Assembly: GCA_004348925.1 (NCBI GenBank)
Contig: RCMX01000006.1
Span: 180,949-244,948, forward strand
Direction of reading: 5' to 3'
From: Actinomycetota bacterium
GTDB taxonomy: Bacteria; Actinomycetota; Coriobacteriia; Anaerosomatales; Anaerosomataceae
DNA length: 64,000 nucleotides
Shown: in pieces, positions 1 through 8,974 of the stretch
How positions within the stretch are numbered: the first letter of the stretch is position 1
Layout: the number at the start of each line of letters is the position of its first letter
Notes under the pieces: model-generated
Seen by the model: the letters and a program-made list of their open reading frames with translations, nothing else
Told to the model about the DNA's origin: nothing
Databases searched by the model: none
Program-made: the position numbers and the translations under genes

Positions 1-2427
1 GGAAGCAACAGGGTGCTCGGGACGGGCTCCGCAATCGCATATGCGCCCGGCGCGGACAGGCTCTTCGTTATCTACCAGAACGGCACGGCGGGAGACGGCG
101 GCCTCTACTTCCGAGCGGATCCCGCCCGGTCGACGGTTGACGCCGACTTCACCGCTGGCCCGCTTGTGGTGAGCGACACCAGCACCCGCTACAACCGCAT
201 GGCATACTTCAAGGTCGGAAACACTGAGTACCTGCTGATTCTGGGTCGGGACACAGGCGACAGCCGCGATACGATCGTCGTCAGCAACCTGGCCGGGACA
301 CCCACCAAGACCGACGTGAACGTGGACCCCTTCGGCGGCAGCAGCACCAATGACGGCGTCAGTCTCCAGTGGGATGGCGGCAGCTACATCTACGCGATCC
401 GCGGCAACAGTTCCACTGACTTCCGTCGTGCGCTCATCCCCTCGAACCCGGTGACCGGCACGTGGACCTGGGAGACGCTCCCCGCTTCCTTCACGCAGGC
501 AGCGGGTTCATCGATCGCTGCCGGCCTCGTACAGCCTGCGGACGTCACCGGCCAGGCGTACCGGCTCTCCGGTACGGCAACCACGCCCGATATCCTCCCC
601 TACGCCTCGGCGTACAAGTGGGGAACCGTGAGCTGGACGGAGTCCGAACCCGCCGGAACCGGCCTGACCGTGACCGTTGAGGGCTGGAACGGGAGCGCGT
701 GGACCACGCTCGCCAACGCCGTTGGAACGAGCTCGATCGATCTTAGTGCCCACACCGTGGCCGCCTATCCGAAGATCCGTCTGCGGGCGAACCTGTCGAC
801 AAGCGACAATCAACTCACACCGGTGCTCTCGGAATGGGCAGCCACGAGCATCTACGACGTCTTCACGACGGGTCAGGGATCGCTCACCTGCGCGAACTGC
901 CACAACGTTCACTACAACCAGGCCCAGAAAGCCAGCGGTGCCTGGGACATGGCCCGGGCAAGCGACCCGGACAACACGAAGCTCGTCGTGTCGAGCACCG
1001 CGTACGGATCGACTGCGGCCGACTTCTGCATGCGTTGCCACGACGGCGCCTCGAGCCCGGCGACGGTGACTGCAAACACGCTCGTGCCGTACAGCGCAGC
1101 TTTCGGCACGGTGAGCGCGCCATACTTCCCCGGCTGGGACAAGAACGCCAGCGGCTACCGCTTCGCCGACTCCGGTCACATGACCGCCAGCACCGCCAAC
1201 GGTAAGGCGCTCTGTGAGACCTGCCACGACCCGCACGCCTCGGATAACGCACGTCTGACGGCGTGGACCCGTCCGGCTGGCGTGACATGGGCCGGTGGGC
1301 TCAGCATCGCGGGCTCGCGCGTGAACACAGGTACGGTCGCTCGCGAAGAGAACCTCTGCTACAAGTGCCACGGCAACGGCACGGCTGCCAATCCACGCGC
1401 AAACGGAGCGAAGGACGTCTACACGAAGGCGAACCTCGCCGGAAGCAACAACAAGCATGTCATGGCCACGTACGCAGGTCGGCACGCCGACACCGAGACC
1501 GCGGCACTCCTCGGCGGAACGAACCGCCACAGCGAGTGCACCGACTGCCACGATGCGCACGTCGCCAAGAAGGTCGGTGCTACGGCACTCGCCGCACACA
1601 ATGGCACCTCGAGCAAGGCTGGCCCCGCGGTCTATGGCGCCTGGGGGACTCAGGTTTCTTTCGCCACATCGAACTTCGGCGCCCCGACGGGCTTCACACC
1701 GGTGCGGCTTGCAGGCGCGGCAACCGACCACGAGGCGTACCTGTGCTTCAAGTGCCACAGCAGCAACACGTCGGTGCCAAGCGGCCAGACCAACATCGCG
1801 CAGGAGTTCAACCCGAGCAACTTCTCGTACCACAACGTTCTCGGACAGGGTGTCGGCGTGCAGAGCACATTCACGTTCGTCGACTCAGGTGGAACGACGC
1901 GGACGCAGACCTGGACTCCCCCCGCGGCCTCAACGTTCCTCAAGGCTGGCTGGAACGAAAACAGCATGATGACCTGCACTGACTGCCACTCGAACTCGCA
2001 GAACTCCGCAACGCAGGCGGCCGGTCCGCACGGATCAAGTGTTCAGTGGATGCTCGATCCGGGGTACACGAACTGGACGAACACGACCTCGCTCACCAAC
2101 TACAGCACCGTCATCTGCGGCAAATGCCACACCGGACTTGCCACCAGCAACGTGGTGCATTCTGAGCACGACTCGCGCGGCGCCGAGGGTGGCTACTGCC
2201 GGTACTGCCACATCAAGACACCGCATGGCTGGAAGCGGCCTCGCATGATCGGGTACACAACGGACGCGCCGGCATACGCGACTATTCCCAACGGCGTTTC
2301 GAAGCTGCGCGCAAACAAGAACTACACCTCCAACAACTGGTCGAAGGACGCAAGCGGTGACTGCTCGGCCGGGTGCGATACCGGTGCGCACCCTTCAACG
2401 CTCACCGGTGCAACCTACTGGCCGTAG
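1..2427 (+). CDS. Multiheme c-type cytochrome, nine CxxCH motifs (5' partial)
   Basis: The reading frame is open to the window edge, so the true start and any signal peptide lie outside. Numbering from the GTG at 13, residues 1-290 form a beta-rich, Kelch/propeller-like region without cysteines. Nine haem-binding CxxCH motifs follow near residues 293, 339, 401, 449, 509, 578, 655, 702 and 729, several continuing into CxxCHxxH-type histidine pairs. The tail has a non-canonical CSAGC...H near residue 784. Such proteins are exported and carry electrons across or outside the envelope. No partner oxidoreductase is visible, because the upstream neighbourhood is missing. A hairpin follows the stop. 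Substrate and partner are unknown; the cytochrome class is certain. Confidence 0.93.
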   Translation, partial: GSNRVLGTGSAIAYAPGADRLFVIYQNGTAGDGGLYFRADPARSTVDADFTAGPLVVSDTSTRYNRMAYFKVGNTEYLLILGRDTGDSRDTIVVSNLAGTPTKTDVNVDPFGGSSTNDGVSLQWDGGSYIYAIRGNSSTDFRRALIPSNPVTGTWTWETLPASFTQAAGSSIAAGLVQPADVTGQAYRLSGTATTPDILPYASAYKWGTVSWTESEPAGTGLTVTVEGWNGSAWTTLANAVGTSSIDLSAHTVAAYPKIRLRANLSTSDNQLTPVLSEWAATSIYDVFTTGQGSLTCANCHNVHYNQAQKASGAWDMARASDPDNTKLVVSSTAYGSTAADFCMRCHDGASSPATVTANTLVPYSAAFGTVSAPYFPGWDKNASGYRFADSGHMTASTANGKALCETCHDPHASDNARLTAWTRPAGVTWAGGLSIAGSRVNTGTVAREENLCYKCHGNGTAANPRANGAKDVYTKANLAGSNNKHVMATYAGRHADTETAALLGGTNRHSECTDCHDAHVAKKVGATALAAHNGTSSKAGPAVYGAWGTQVSFATSNFGAPTGFTPVRLAGAATDHEAYLCFKCHSSNTSVPSGQTNIAQEFNPSNFSYHNVLGQGVGVQSTFTFVDSGGTTRTQTWTPPAASTFLKAGWNENSMMTCTDCHSNSQNSATQAAGPHGSSVQWMLDPGYTNWTNTTSLTNYSTVICGKCHTGLATSNVVHSEHDSRGAEGGYCRYCHIKTPHGWKRPRMIGYTTDAPAYATIPNGVSKLRANKNYTSNNWSKDASGDCSAGCDTGAHPSTLTGATYWP

Positions 2428-2450
2428 GGCAGGGCGAGGAAGCGGGGGAA

Positions 2451-2483
2451 CTGAAGGGTCGCGCGAATCGCGCGGCCCTTCAG
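2451..2483 (+). terminator. Hairpin after the multiheme cytochrome gene
   Basis: There are 15-nt arms (2451-2465 and 2469-2483) around an AAT loop, with one G-T wobble. No T-run follows, so it is either a non-canonical intrinsic terminator or a 3'-end stabiliser. It separates the cytochrome gene from the NlpC/P60 gene. Confidence 0.6.
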
Positions 2484-2563
2484 ACCGAACGGGAACTCGG
2501 CACGTAAGATGCTAGTATGAGGACCTAAGCATTAACCGACCTTAGCCGGTTGGATTTGGGACG

Positions 2564-3742
2564 GTGCACGTGCACGTAACCGCGTACAGGAAGACTGCGG
2601 CGCGAGTCATCGCCGCCACCATCATCGCGAGCATGCTGCTTGCGACGCCTGTCTACGCTGCCCCCTCGACTGCATCCACGGCCACCGCCGACATCCCCGT
2701 CGCTACCAGCGCGCAGACTGCCGAGTTCCGCGCTGAACTCGCCCGCCGTCAGGCGCGTCTCGACGAGTTCAAGGCCGAGCTCGATGAGCTCGACCGCGAA
2801 CTCGCGATCGCCGCCGAAGCGTACAACGCCTCCGTCGAGGAGCTGAACGCCACCAAGGCGCGGCTCTCGGTCACGCAAATCGACCTCGATAACGCGCAGG
2901 CCGCGTACAGCTATCAGAACGACCTGCTCAATCAGCGCGCCGCAGACATCTACCGCAATGGGCAGCTCAACGTGCTCGACACCCTGCTGAGCGCCAAATC
3001 CGTGAGCGACCTTATCGGCAGGATCCGCTTCCTGAACGCGCTGGGCGAAAGCGACGCCGACATCACCGCAACGCTTCGCGCACAGCGCGACCAGATCAAG
3101 CAGACCGCCGACGACCTCAAGACCGCCGAGCAGAAGGCCGAGGAGCTTGAGTTCACGCTCAAGGCCCGGCAGATCGAGGTGCTGCTGCGCGTGCAGGAGC
3201 GCCAGGAGATGCTCGCTCAGGCCGAGGCAGACCTGATCGAGCTGCTCGACAGCGAAGCGGCACGCCGCCAGATGGACGAAGCGGCGCTCATGCGCGAGAT
3301 CCTCTCGGGGGCCAACAAGGCCGGCATCCAGGTCGTGCCGGGCACGCCTGTGGAGACCGCGCTCGCCTACCACGGCATCCCCTACCTCTGGGGCGGCGCG
3401 ACGCCGTCGGCGTTCGACTGCTCCGGGCTCGTGTTGTACGTCTACAAGCAACACGGCGTGAACCTGCCGCACTACTCCCGCGCGCAGTTCGCGATGGGCA
3501 CAGCAGTGTCCGCAACCGATCTTCAGCCCGGCGATGCTGTCTTCTTCGGATCGCCCGTCTACCACGTTGGTCTCTACGTGGGTGCTGGCTACTTCATCCA
3601 CGCACCCCGCACCGGCGACTTTGTGAAGCTCTCCAAGCTCGCAGATCGCTCGGACTACGCCGGCGCACGCCGCTACGACTGGTCATACCGCACAGCTCCG
3701 GTCATCGGCGCCAGAACGAATCCTCTGGCCGCAGTGCGGTAG
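2564..3742 (+). CDS. Secreted coiled-coil NlpC/P60 peptidoglycan endopeptidase
   Basis: A 392-aa exported cell-wall hydrolase. The GTG start is followed by a basic n-region and hydrophobic core ending near an AxA site (PVYAA, about residue 30). Residues 45-240 are a long charged coiled coil typical of actinobacterial and clostridial PcsB/RipA-like hydrolases. The C-terminal NlpC/P60 domain (about 262-380) holds the catalytic triad: Cys286 in FDCSG, His334 in YHVGLYVG and His346 in FIHAP. It should cleave D-Glu-diamino-acid bonds in stem peptides during cell separation or growth. It stands alone: a hairpin separates it from the cytochrome gene and 43 nt separate it from tldD. Bond specificity is inferred from the family. 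Confidence 0.92.
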   Translation: MHVHVTAYRKTAARVIAATIIASMLLATPVYAAPSTASTATADIPVATSAQTAEFRAELARRQARLDEFKAELDELDRELAIAAEAYNASVEELNATKARLSVTQIDLDNAQAAYSYQNDLLNQRAADIYRNGQLNVLDTLLSAKSVSDLIGRIRFLNALGESDADITATLRAQRDQIKQTADDLKTAEQKAEELEFTLKARQIEVLLRVQERQEMLAQAEADLIELLDSEAARRQMDEAALMREILSGANKAGIQVVPGTPVETALAYHGIPYLWGGATPSAFDCSGLVLYVYKQHGVNLPHYSRAQFAMGTAVSATDLQPGDAVFFGSPVYHVGLYVGAGYFIHAPRTGDFVKLSKLADRSDYAGARRYDWSYRTAPVIGARTNPLAAVR

Positions 3743-3785
3743 ACTGGTTCTCACACCAGATCACCCCCGCGTCAGAAGGATCGCC

Positions 3786-5228
3786 ATGAGAGACCTCGTC
3801 ACCACCGCGCTGGATGCTGCCGCGTCCGCCGGTTCCACCTATGCCGACGCCCGTGTCGTGCTTACCTCCGAGGAGCGCATCTCGGTACGCACCGGTCGCG
3901 TCGAAGGCATCGAGTCCTCAGACTCGCTCGGCATCGGGATCCGCGTGATCGCCGACGGCGCTTGGGGGTTCGCGTCCACCTCTGCGCTCACGCCCGACGC
4001 CATCCGCGCGGCCGCGCGCCAGGCGGTCGCCATTGCGCGGGCCTCGGCCATCACAGCCGCAGCACCGGTGCGTCTCTCGGCAGTCGGCGTCTTCGACGAC
4101 GTGTGGCGCGGACCGTGCGAGATCGATCCGTTCACGGTGCCCCTCGAAGAGAAGCTCGCGCTGCTGCTCTCGGCCGATGAGGGCCTGCGCACCCAGGAGG
4201 CGGTCACGGTCTCGAGCGCGTCGCTCGGCTTCATCAAGGTCGAGAAGGTCTTCGGTTCCTCGGAAGGCAGCATGATCGAGCAGTCGTACGTGGAGAGCAG
4301 CGCCGGCCTCACCGCCTACGCGCTCGGCGATGGCGAGGTGCTCCCCCGCTCCTACCCCAACAGCCACGGCGGACAGGCGATCCAGGGCGGCTGGGAAGCG
4401 ATACTCGCCCTCGACCTCATCGGCAACGCCCCGCGTGTGGCCGAGGAGGCAGCCGCGCTCATCTCGGCGATGCCATGCCCGGCAACCACCACGACCGTGA
4501 TCATCGACGGCAGCCAACTCGCGCTGCAGGTGCACGAGAGCGTGGGGCACCCGACCGAGCTCGACCGCGTGCTTGGCGACGAGGCCGCCTTCGCGGGAAC
4601 GTCGTTCGTGCAGCTGAGCGACCTCGACTCGCTGCGCTACGGCAGCACGCATGTCTCGGTGGTGTCCGACGCGACGGTACCCGGGTCGCTCGGCAGTTTC
4701 GGGTACGACGACGAGGGCGTGCCGGCGCAGCGAGACTACATCGTGCGCGAGGGCCTCTTCACAGGCTTTCAGAGCTCGCGTGAGGCCGCTGCGGCCATCG
4801 GGCGGACCAGCAACGGCTGCATGCGTGCCGACGGCTGGAATCGCATCCCGCTGGTGCGCATGACGACGCTCTCGCTTGAGCCCGGAACCTGGAGCCGGGA
4901 CGACCTCATCGCCGACACCGAGGACGGCATCTACTTCGAGACCAACAACTCCTGGTCGATCGACGACCGGCGTCTCAACTTCCAGTTCGCGTGCGAGATC
5001 GGCTGGGAGATCAAGGGCGGGAAGCTTGGCCGCATGATCAAGAACCCCAACTACACCGGCATCACGCCGAAGTTCTGGGGCAGCTGCGACGCGGTCTGCT
5101 CGGCAGAGCACTGGCAGGTCTGGGGACTTCCCAACTGCGGCAAGGGCGAGCCGATGCAGGTCGCGCACGTGGCGCACGGCGCCGCACCCGCACGATTCCG
5201 CGACGTCCAGGTGGGGGTGGGACGATGA
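3786..5228 (+). CDS. tldD: TldD metalloprotease subunit
   Basis: A 480-aa TldD/PmbA family protein. The zinc motif HExxxH is seen as HESVGH at residues 250-255, and the expected C-terminal cysteine ligand is Cys451 in NCGKGEP. TldD forms a heterodimer with TldE that degrades unfolded peptides and, in other bacteria, matures modified peptides such as microcins. The ATG at 3786 follows an AGAAGGA ribosome binding site. The stop overlaps the tldE ATG in an ATGA, indicating translational coupling and equal subunit supply. Length and motifs are normal for the family. No RiPP precursor or modification enzyme is seen nearby, so a housekeeping proteolytic role is more likely. Confidence 0.96.
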   Translation: MRDLVTTALDAAASAGSTYADARVVLTSEERISVRTGRVEGIESSDSLGIGIRVIADGAWGFASTSALTPDAIRAAARQAVAIARASAITAAAPVRLSAVGVFDDVWRGPCEIDPFTVPLEEKLALLLSADEGLRTQEAVTVSSASLGFIKVEKVFGSSEGSMIEQSYVESSAGLTAYALGDGEVLPRSYPNSHGGQAIQGGWEAILALDLIGNAPRVAEEAAALISAMPCPATTTTVIIDGSQLALQVHESVGHPTELDRVLGDEAAFAGTSFVQLSDLDSLRYGSTHVSVVSDATVPGSLGSFGYDDEGVPAQRDYIVREGLFTGFQSSREAAAAIGRTSNGCMRADGWNRIPLVRMTTLSLEPGTWSRDDLIADTEDGIYFETNNSWSIDDRRLNFQFACEIGWEIKGGKLGRMIKNPNYTGITPKFWGSCDAVCSAEHWQVWGLPNCGKGEPMQVAHVAHGAAPARFRDVQVGVGR

Positions 5229-6568
5229 GGCTGTCCGAAGACCAGGTTCGCGCACTGGCGGCGCGCGCAGTAGCGCTCACGCACGCCGACGAGGCCGAGG
5301 CCGTCGTGATGGCGAACGACGCCGCACTCACACGCTTCGCGAACAACCGCATCCACCAGAACGTGGCCGAGGAGAACACCACCGTCTCGGTGCGCGCCGT
5401 TCTCGGCACGCGCACTGGCGTTGCGAGCACCAACCGCCTGGATGACGACGCGCTCGCCGCGTGCTGCGAGGCAGCGGTCGCAGCCGCGCGCGTGGCGCCC
5501 GAGGACCCCGCGTTCCCGGGACTGCCCGCACCCGCGCCCATCGAGCGCATCGAGCGTGTGTGCGCGAGCACGCAGGCGTTCGATGCCGAGGCACGCGCGC
5601 ACGCAGCGGCCTCGATCATCGAGCAGTCGAAGGTGCGGGGTCTCTCGGCAGCAGGGACCGTCGCCCGCGTGGACTACGCGGTCGGCATCGCGAACTCTCG
5701 CGGCATCGACGCCGCGATGGCCGTCACCGACGTGAAGGCGACCGTGCTCTCCACCGGCACCGACGGCGGCAGCGGCTGGGCGTCGTGGCTGGGGTGCGAT
5801 GCGTCGCGCTTCGCGCCCGAGGCGCTCGGCGACGAGGCCGCTACGCTCGCGCAGCGCTCGGAAGTGCCCGGCTCGCTCGATCCGGGCGCGTACGCGGTCG
5901 TGCTTGCGCCCGAGGCCGTCTCGGACGTGCTCGACTTCCTTGGCTATCTCGGCTTCGGCGCGCAAGCCGTCGACGAGAAGTCGTCGTTCATCGCCGGACA
6001 CGAAGGCGAGCGGCTCCTCTCGGAGCTCATCACGCTGACCGACAACGCGCTTTCTGCCGAGACGGTCGGCCTCACGTTCGACTTCGAGGGCTGCCCCAAG
6101 CGACGCACGCCGCTCGTGGAGGCCGGCGTCGTGCGCGGGCCCGTCACCGACTCGTACTGGGCAGCCAAGCTCGGTGTGCCGAACTCGGGACATGCGCTCC
6201 CCGCGCCCAACCCGTACGGCCCGCTACCGATGAACCTCGAGCTCGCCGCCGGCGAGACGCGAGTGGACGAGATGATCGCAAGCGTGGAGCGCGGCCTCTA
6301 CATCACGCGCTTCCACTACGTGAACGTCGAGGACCCGGTGCGCGCGGTCCTCACCGGCATGACGCGGGACGGCACCTTCCTCATCGAGGGCGGCCGCCTC
6401 ACACAGCCGGTGAAGAACGTGCGCTTCACACAGAGCGCCGTCGACGCGCTTGCGAACGTGGAGGCCGTCGGCGACCGACGTGTGCTTGTCGGCCCCGAAG
6501 AGGGCGGCGCGAACCTCACGCCGACCCTCCTTATCGGAAGCTGGCAGGTCACCGGTCAGACGCGGTAG
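5225..6568 (+). CDS. tldE: TldE/PmbA protease subunit
   Basis: A 447-aa partner of TldD. It has the PmbA/TldE fold along its length but lacks the HExxxH zinc motif, as expected for the non-catalytic subunit. The ATG at 5225 overlaps the tldD stop by 4 nt; an open frame extends further upstream (to 4991) but lies inside tldD and is rejected. The C-terminal part carries the family-typical FLIEGG region followed by the NVRFTQS segment. The gene ends 12 nt before the end of the convergent M6 protease gene, with no clear terminator between them. Confidence 0.95.
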   Translation: MRLSEDQVRALAARAVALTHADEAEAVVMANDAALTRFANNRIHQNVAEENTTVSVRAVLGTRTGVASTNRLDDDALAACCEAAVAAARVAPEDPAFPGLPAPAPIERIERVCASTQAFDAEARAHAAASIIEQSKVRGLSAAGTVARVDYAVGIANSRGIDAAMAVTDVKATVLSTGTDGGSGWASWLGCDASRFAPEALGDEAATLAQRSEVPGSLDPGAYAVVLAPEAVSDVLDFLGYLGFGAQAVDEKSSFIAGHEGERLLSELITLTDNALSAETVGLTFDFEGCPKRRTPLVEAGVVRGPVTDSYWAAKLGVPNSGHALPAPNPYGPLPMNLELAAGETRVDEMIASVERGLYITRFHYVNVEDPVRAVLTGMTRDGTFLIEGGRLTQPVKNVRFTQSAVDALANVEAVGDRRVLVGPEEGGANLTPTLLIGSWQVTGQTR

Positions 6569-6580
6569 GGCGCTTTCGCT

Positions 6581-8974
6581 CTACCGCTTTCTCGGCCACA
6601 GCAGCACGAGCAGACCGATCATCACAAGCAGCCCGGCACCGCCGAGCTCCCACAGGATCGGGTCGACTGCCGCCAGGCCGGTCGGCCCGCCGCCACCGGG
6701 AGCGAGCGGAAGAAGCGCTGGCTCAAGCGGGTCGCCTTCGAGTTTCGTGGACTGCTCGGCGCCTGGTGCAATCGACGCCTTCTCGGGCTCGCCTTGCGCA
6801 ACGCTGCCTTCGGTATCGCTGTATGCTGCCGCACGGACATCGAAATCGAGTGTGAGATCCACGCTCTTCGCCGCCTCGGGGAGCGCGTCGGCGAAAGCCT
6901 GCGTATCCTGCGAACTCACGACGAACCTGGCCGTCGACGCCATCTCGGGCGGCAGGAGGATCCACTCGTCATCCATCGCCATGTCGCCGGAGGTGATCGC
7001 GCCAGCCACCGGCACCTCGTACTCGCCGGTCTCGTAGTTCATGCCGATGTGCGTGCCGTCCGGCAGGTACGCGTGCAGGTCGAGATCCGGTTGCGGCATC
7101 GGCCTGCCGGTCGTCTCCTTGCTCGCCGGGCCCGAAGGGATGATGAACGGCGTGTTCGTGAGCGAGGGCTGCAGAATCGCACCGGCGCTTGTCCCACTCG
7201 CGTTGGAGACCTTCTTCACATCCTTGAGCGGCGTGAATACGACCTCGTTCTCGCTGGCTGCGGAGGAGAACTTCCCGTCCTTCAGTTCAACCCTGAAGCG
7301 CTTCGACGGGTCTTCCCATGAAGGATGCGAGTTGTCGAGCCGGGCCAGGTAGTTGGCGCTTCTCGGCCAGCCGGGACGCGACTCGTTCTCTTTTCCGATT
7401 CGCTCCTTCACGCGATACACGATGACGCCGTCGCCTTGCCATCCGGAGATGTCCATCCAATCGGGCGCGATTGCCGAGAGCTTCCCAAGCGGCCGCTTCG
7501 CGTATTCCTGGTCGAGTGCGCGACCGTCCATGATGACACGGACCTTGCGACCGTCTGCCTCCTTGTACTCGATGCACGGTATCTCTATGGCGTCCGAGGT
7601 GCCCGTGCTAAGCGTCGGCACGGTGAGCGTCTGCTTCTTGGCGTCCACACCGATGGTGCGGAATTCGGCCCAGTCGAGCCACCACTGCGAGAAGCCGCTC
7701 AGCGTCGATCCGCCCTCGGATTTCGACATGAGGAAGTAGTTGCCCACCGTCTCCTGCGTGATGTTCGAGTACTCATCTACGCCGTAGTAGTCCTTGCCGT
7801 TGGGGTACAGGTCGGGCAGCGAGTATGTCTCAACGCCGAGATCGCTTTCGCGGCGATCGTTACCCAGGCCATGTGCGATCTCGTGCAACAACGTTCCGAC
7901 AGACCACCGTGGCATGTGGATGAAGCTCCCACGACGCTCACCAAGGCCCTTGCCTGCTATGGCCGGGACGCCCTTCTCGGACATGCTCTGCCACGGATAC
8001 GACCAGCCGAGGTACCCCGACCAGAAGTTGCGCCAGTTCGGCGCCTGTTTGTCCGACGCAGGAGGGACGAACACGATGACGCTCACGGGCCCGTCGGCCG
8101 CCTTGGCCGCTGCATCCGCCACACCGGATGCGCCGAGCACCTCCTGGAAGTACTCCCATGTCTCGCCGAACTTGTCCTCGTACGCCTTGACGGGGTAGCC
8201 CTTGCCGTCGTTCGTGAGCCACTCGATGGAGCCCACCAGCGCTTTGCCGTGGCTCATGACCTTCCAGTAGTCGGCGGATGCCTCGACGAGATCCTTGAGC
8301 TTCTGCTCATCTCCAGATTCGAATTCATAGCCTTTGGGTGTCGCCATAACGCACACCAGGTGAAGCGTGTCGTCGGGGATGACACCACCGCTGTTGCGCA
8401 CTTCCGGCGCGGTGCCATCGGGCACGTCGATCCTGATCGACGTCATCTCGCTCTGTAGGGTGCCGTCACCGATGACGGTGCTTGCGAACACGACATTCTC
8501 CCCGGGCGCGAAGTCTGCAGCGTCAAGCGCCAGTGCCCACTCTCGCGTCTCGGGAGAAACGGAAGCAACACGGGTGGCAGAGGTGACCTCGTAGGTCGCA
8601 GGCGTGTAGTCGCCCTCGTCGGCAACGCGCGCGGGGACGACGTACAGGCGAACGTACGCGGCATCGTTCGGGTTCGCCTCGGCCACGTCTTTGGCGAGCG
8701 CGGACCACCCCTTCACGTCGACCGGCAGCCCCGGCTGCTCACCGTTGGCGGGTGTCACGATCCACGGCTGCGGGACCCCCACCGCACCGGTCACTCCGAT
8801 CTGCTCCAGGAACGTCTCGTAGTCGATCTTCGTCTCATTGACCGGCTTCTGGACCTCGGGCGTGTCGCCGCCGGTACACGCTATCGAGAAGCTTGCGAAT
8901 AGCGAGATGGTGAGCAGTGCCGCAACGAGCGTGCGGGCGCGGCGGCTACGAAGACGCTCAGCCACGGGACTCAC
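6581..8974 (-). CDS. M6-like metalloprotease lipoprotein with C-terminal membrane anchor
   Basis: A 797-aa exported protein. It begins with an Arg-rich n-region, a hydrophobic core and a lipobox ending FSIAC (lipid Cys near residue 33). The zinc motif HEIAH (His364, Glu365, His368) continues as GLGND. About 14 residues later comes LPDLY, the M6 (immune inhibitor A) signature that normally follows directly, so this copy has an insertion. An NYFLMS segment and a Trp-rich stretch further match M6. The C terminus has a hydrophobic helix followed by WPRKR, giving a second membrane attachment. It is the last gene of the zinc-ribbon run, overlapping the previous gene by 17 nt. The substrate is unknown. 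Confidence 0.85.
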   Translation of the reverse strand: MSPVAERLRSRRARTLVAALLTISLFASFSIACTGGDTPEVQKPVNETKIDYETFLEQIGVTGAVGVPQPWIVTPANGEQPGLPVDVKGWSALAKDVAEANPNDAAYVRLYVVPARVADEGDYTPATYEVTSATRVASVSPETREWALALDAADFAPGENVVFASTVIGDGTLQSEMTSIRIDVPDGTAPEVRNSGGVIPDDTLHLVCVMATPKGYEFESGDEQKLKDLVEASADYWKVMSHGKALVGSIEWLTNDGKGYPVKAYEDKFGETWEYFQEVLGASGVADAAAKAADGPVSVIVFVPPASDKQAPNWRNFWSGYLGWSYPWQSMSEKGVPAIAGKGLGERRGSFIHMPRWSVGTLLHEIAHGLGNDRRESDLGVETYSLPDLYPNGKDYYGVDEYSNITQETVGNYFLMSKSEGGSTLSGFSQWWLDWAEFRTIGVDAKKQTLTVPTLSTGTSDAIEIPCIEYKEADGRKVRVIMDGRALDQEYAKRPLGKLSAIAPDWMDISGWQGDGVIVYRVKERIGKENESRPGWPRSANYLARLDNSHPSWEDPSKRFRVELKDGKFSSAASENEVVFTPLKDVKKVSNASGTSAGAILQPSLTNTPFIIPSGPASKETTGRPMPQPDLDLHAYLPDGTHIGMNYETGEYEVPVAGAITSGDMAMDDEWILLPPEMASTARFVVSSQDTQAFADALPEAAKSVDLTLDFDVRAAAYSDTEGSVAQGEPEKASIAPGAEQSTKLEGDPLEPALLPLAPGGGGPTGLAAVDPILWELGGAGLLVMIGLLVLLWPRKR

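Noticed and set aside
508..1833. 441-aa minus-strand open frame
   Set aside because: Antisense to the multiheme cytochrome with its CxxCH motifs; composition typical of high-GC shadows.
3786..6568. TldD/TldE as part of a RiPP maturation cluster
   Set aside because: No precursor peptide, YcaO, radical SAM enzyme or exporter lies nearby.
5461..6855. 464-aa plus-strand open frame
   Set aside because: Out-of-frame shadow of tldE running into the convergent M6 gene; Arg-rich and without family features.
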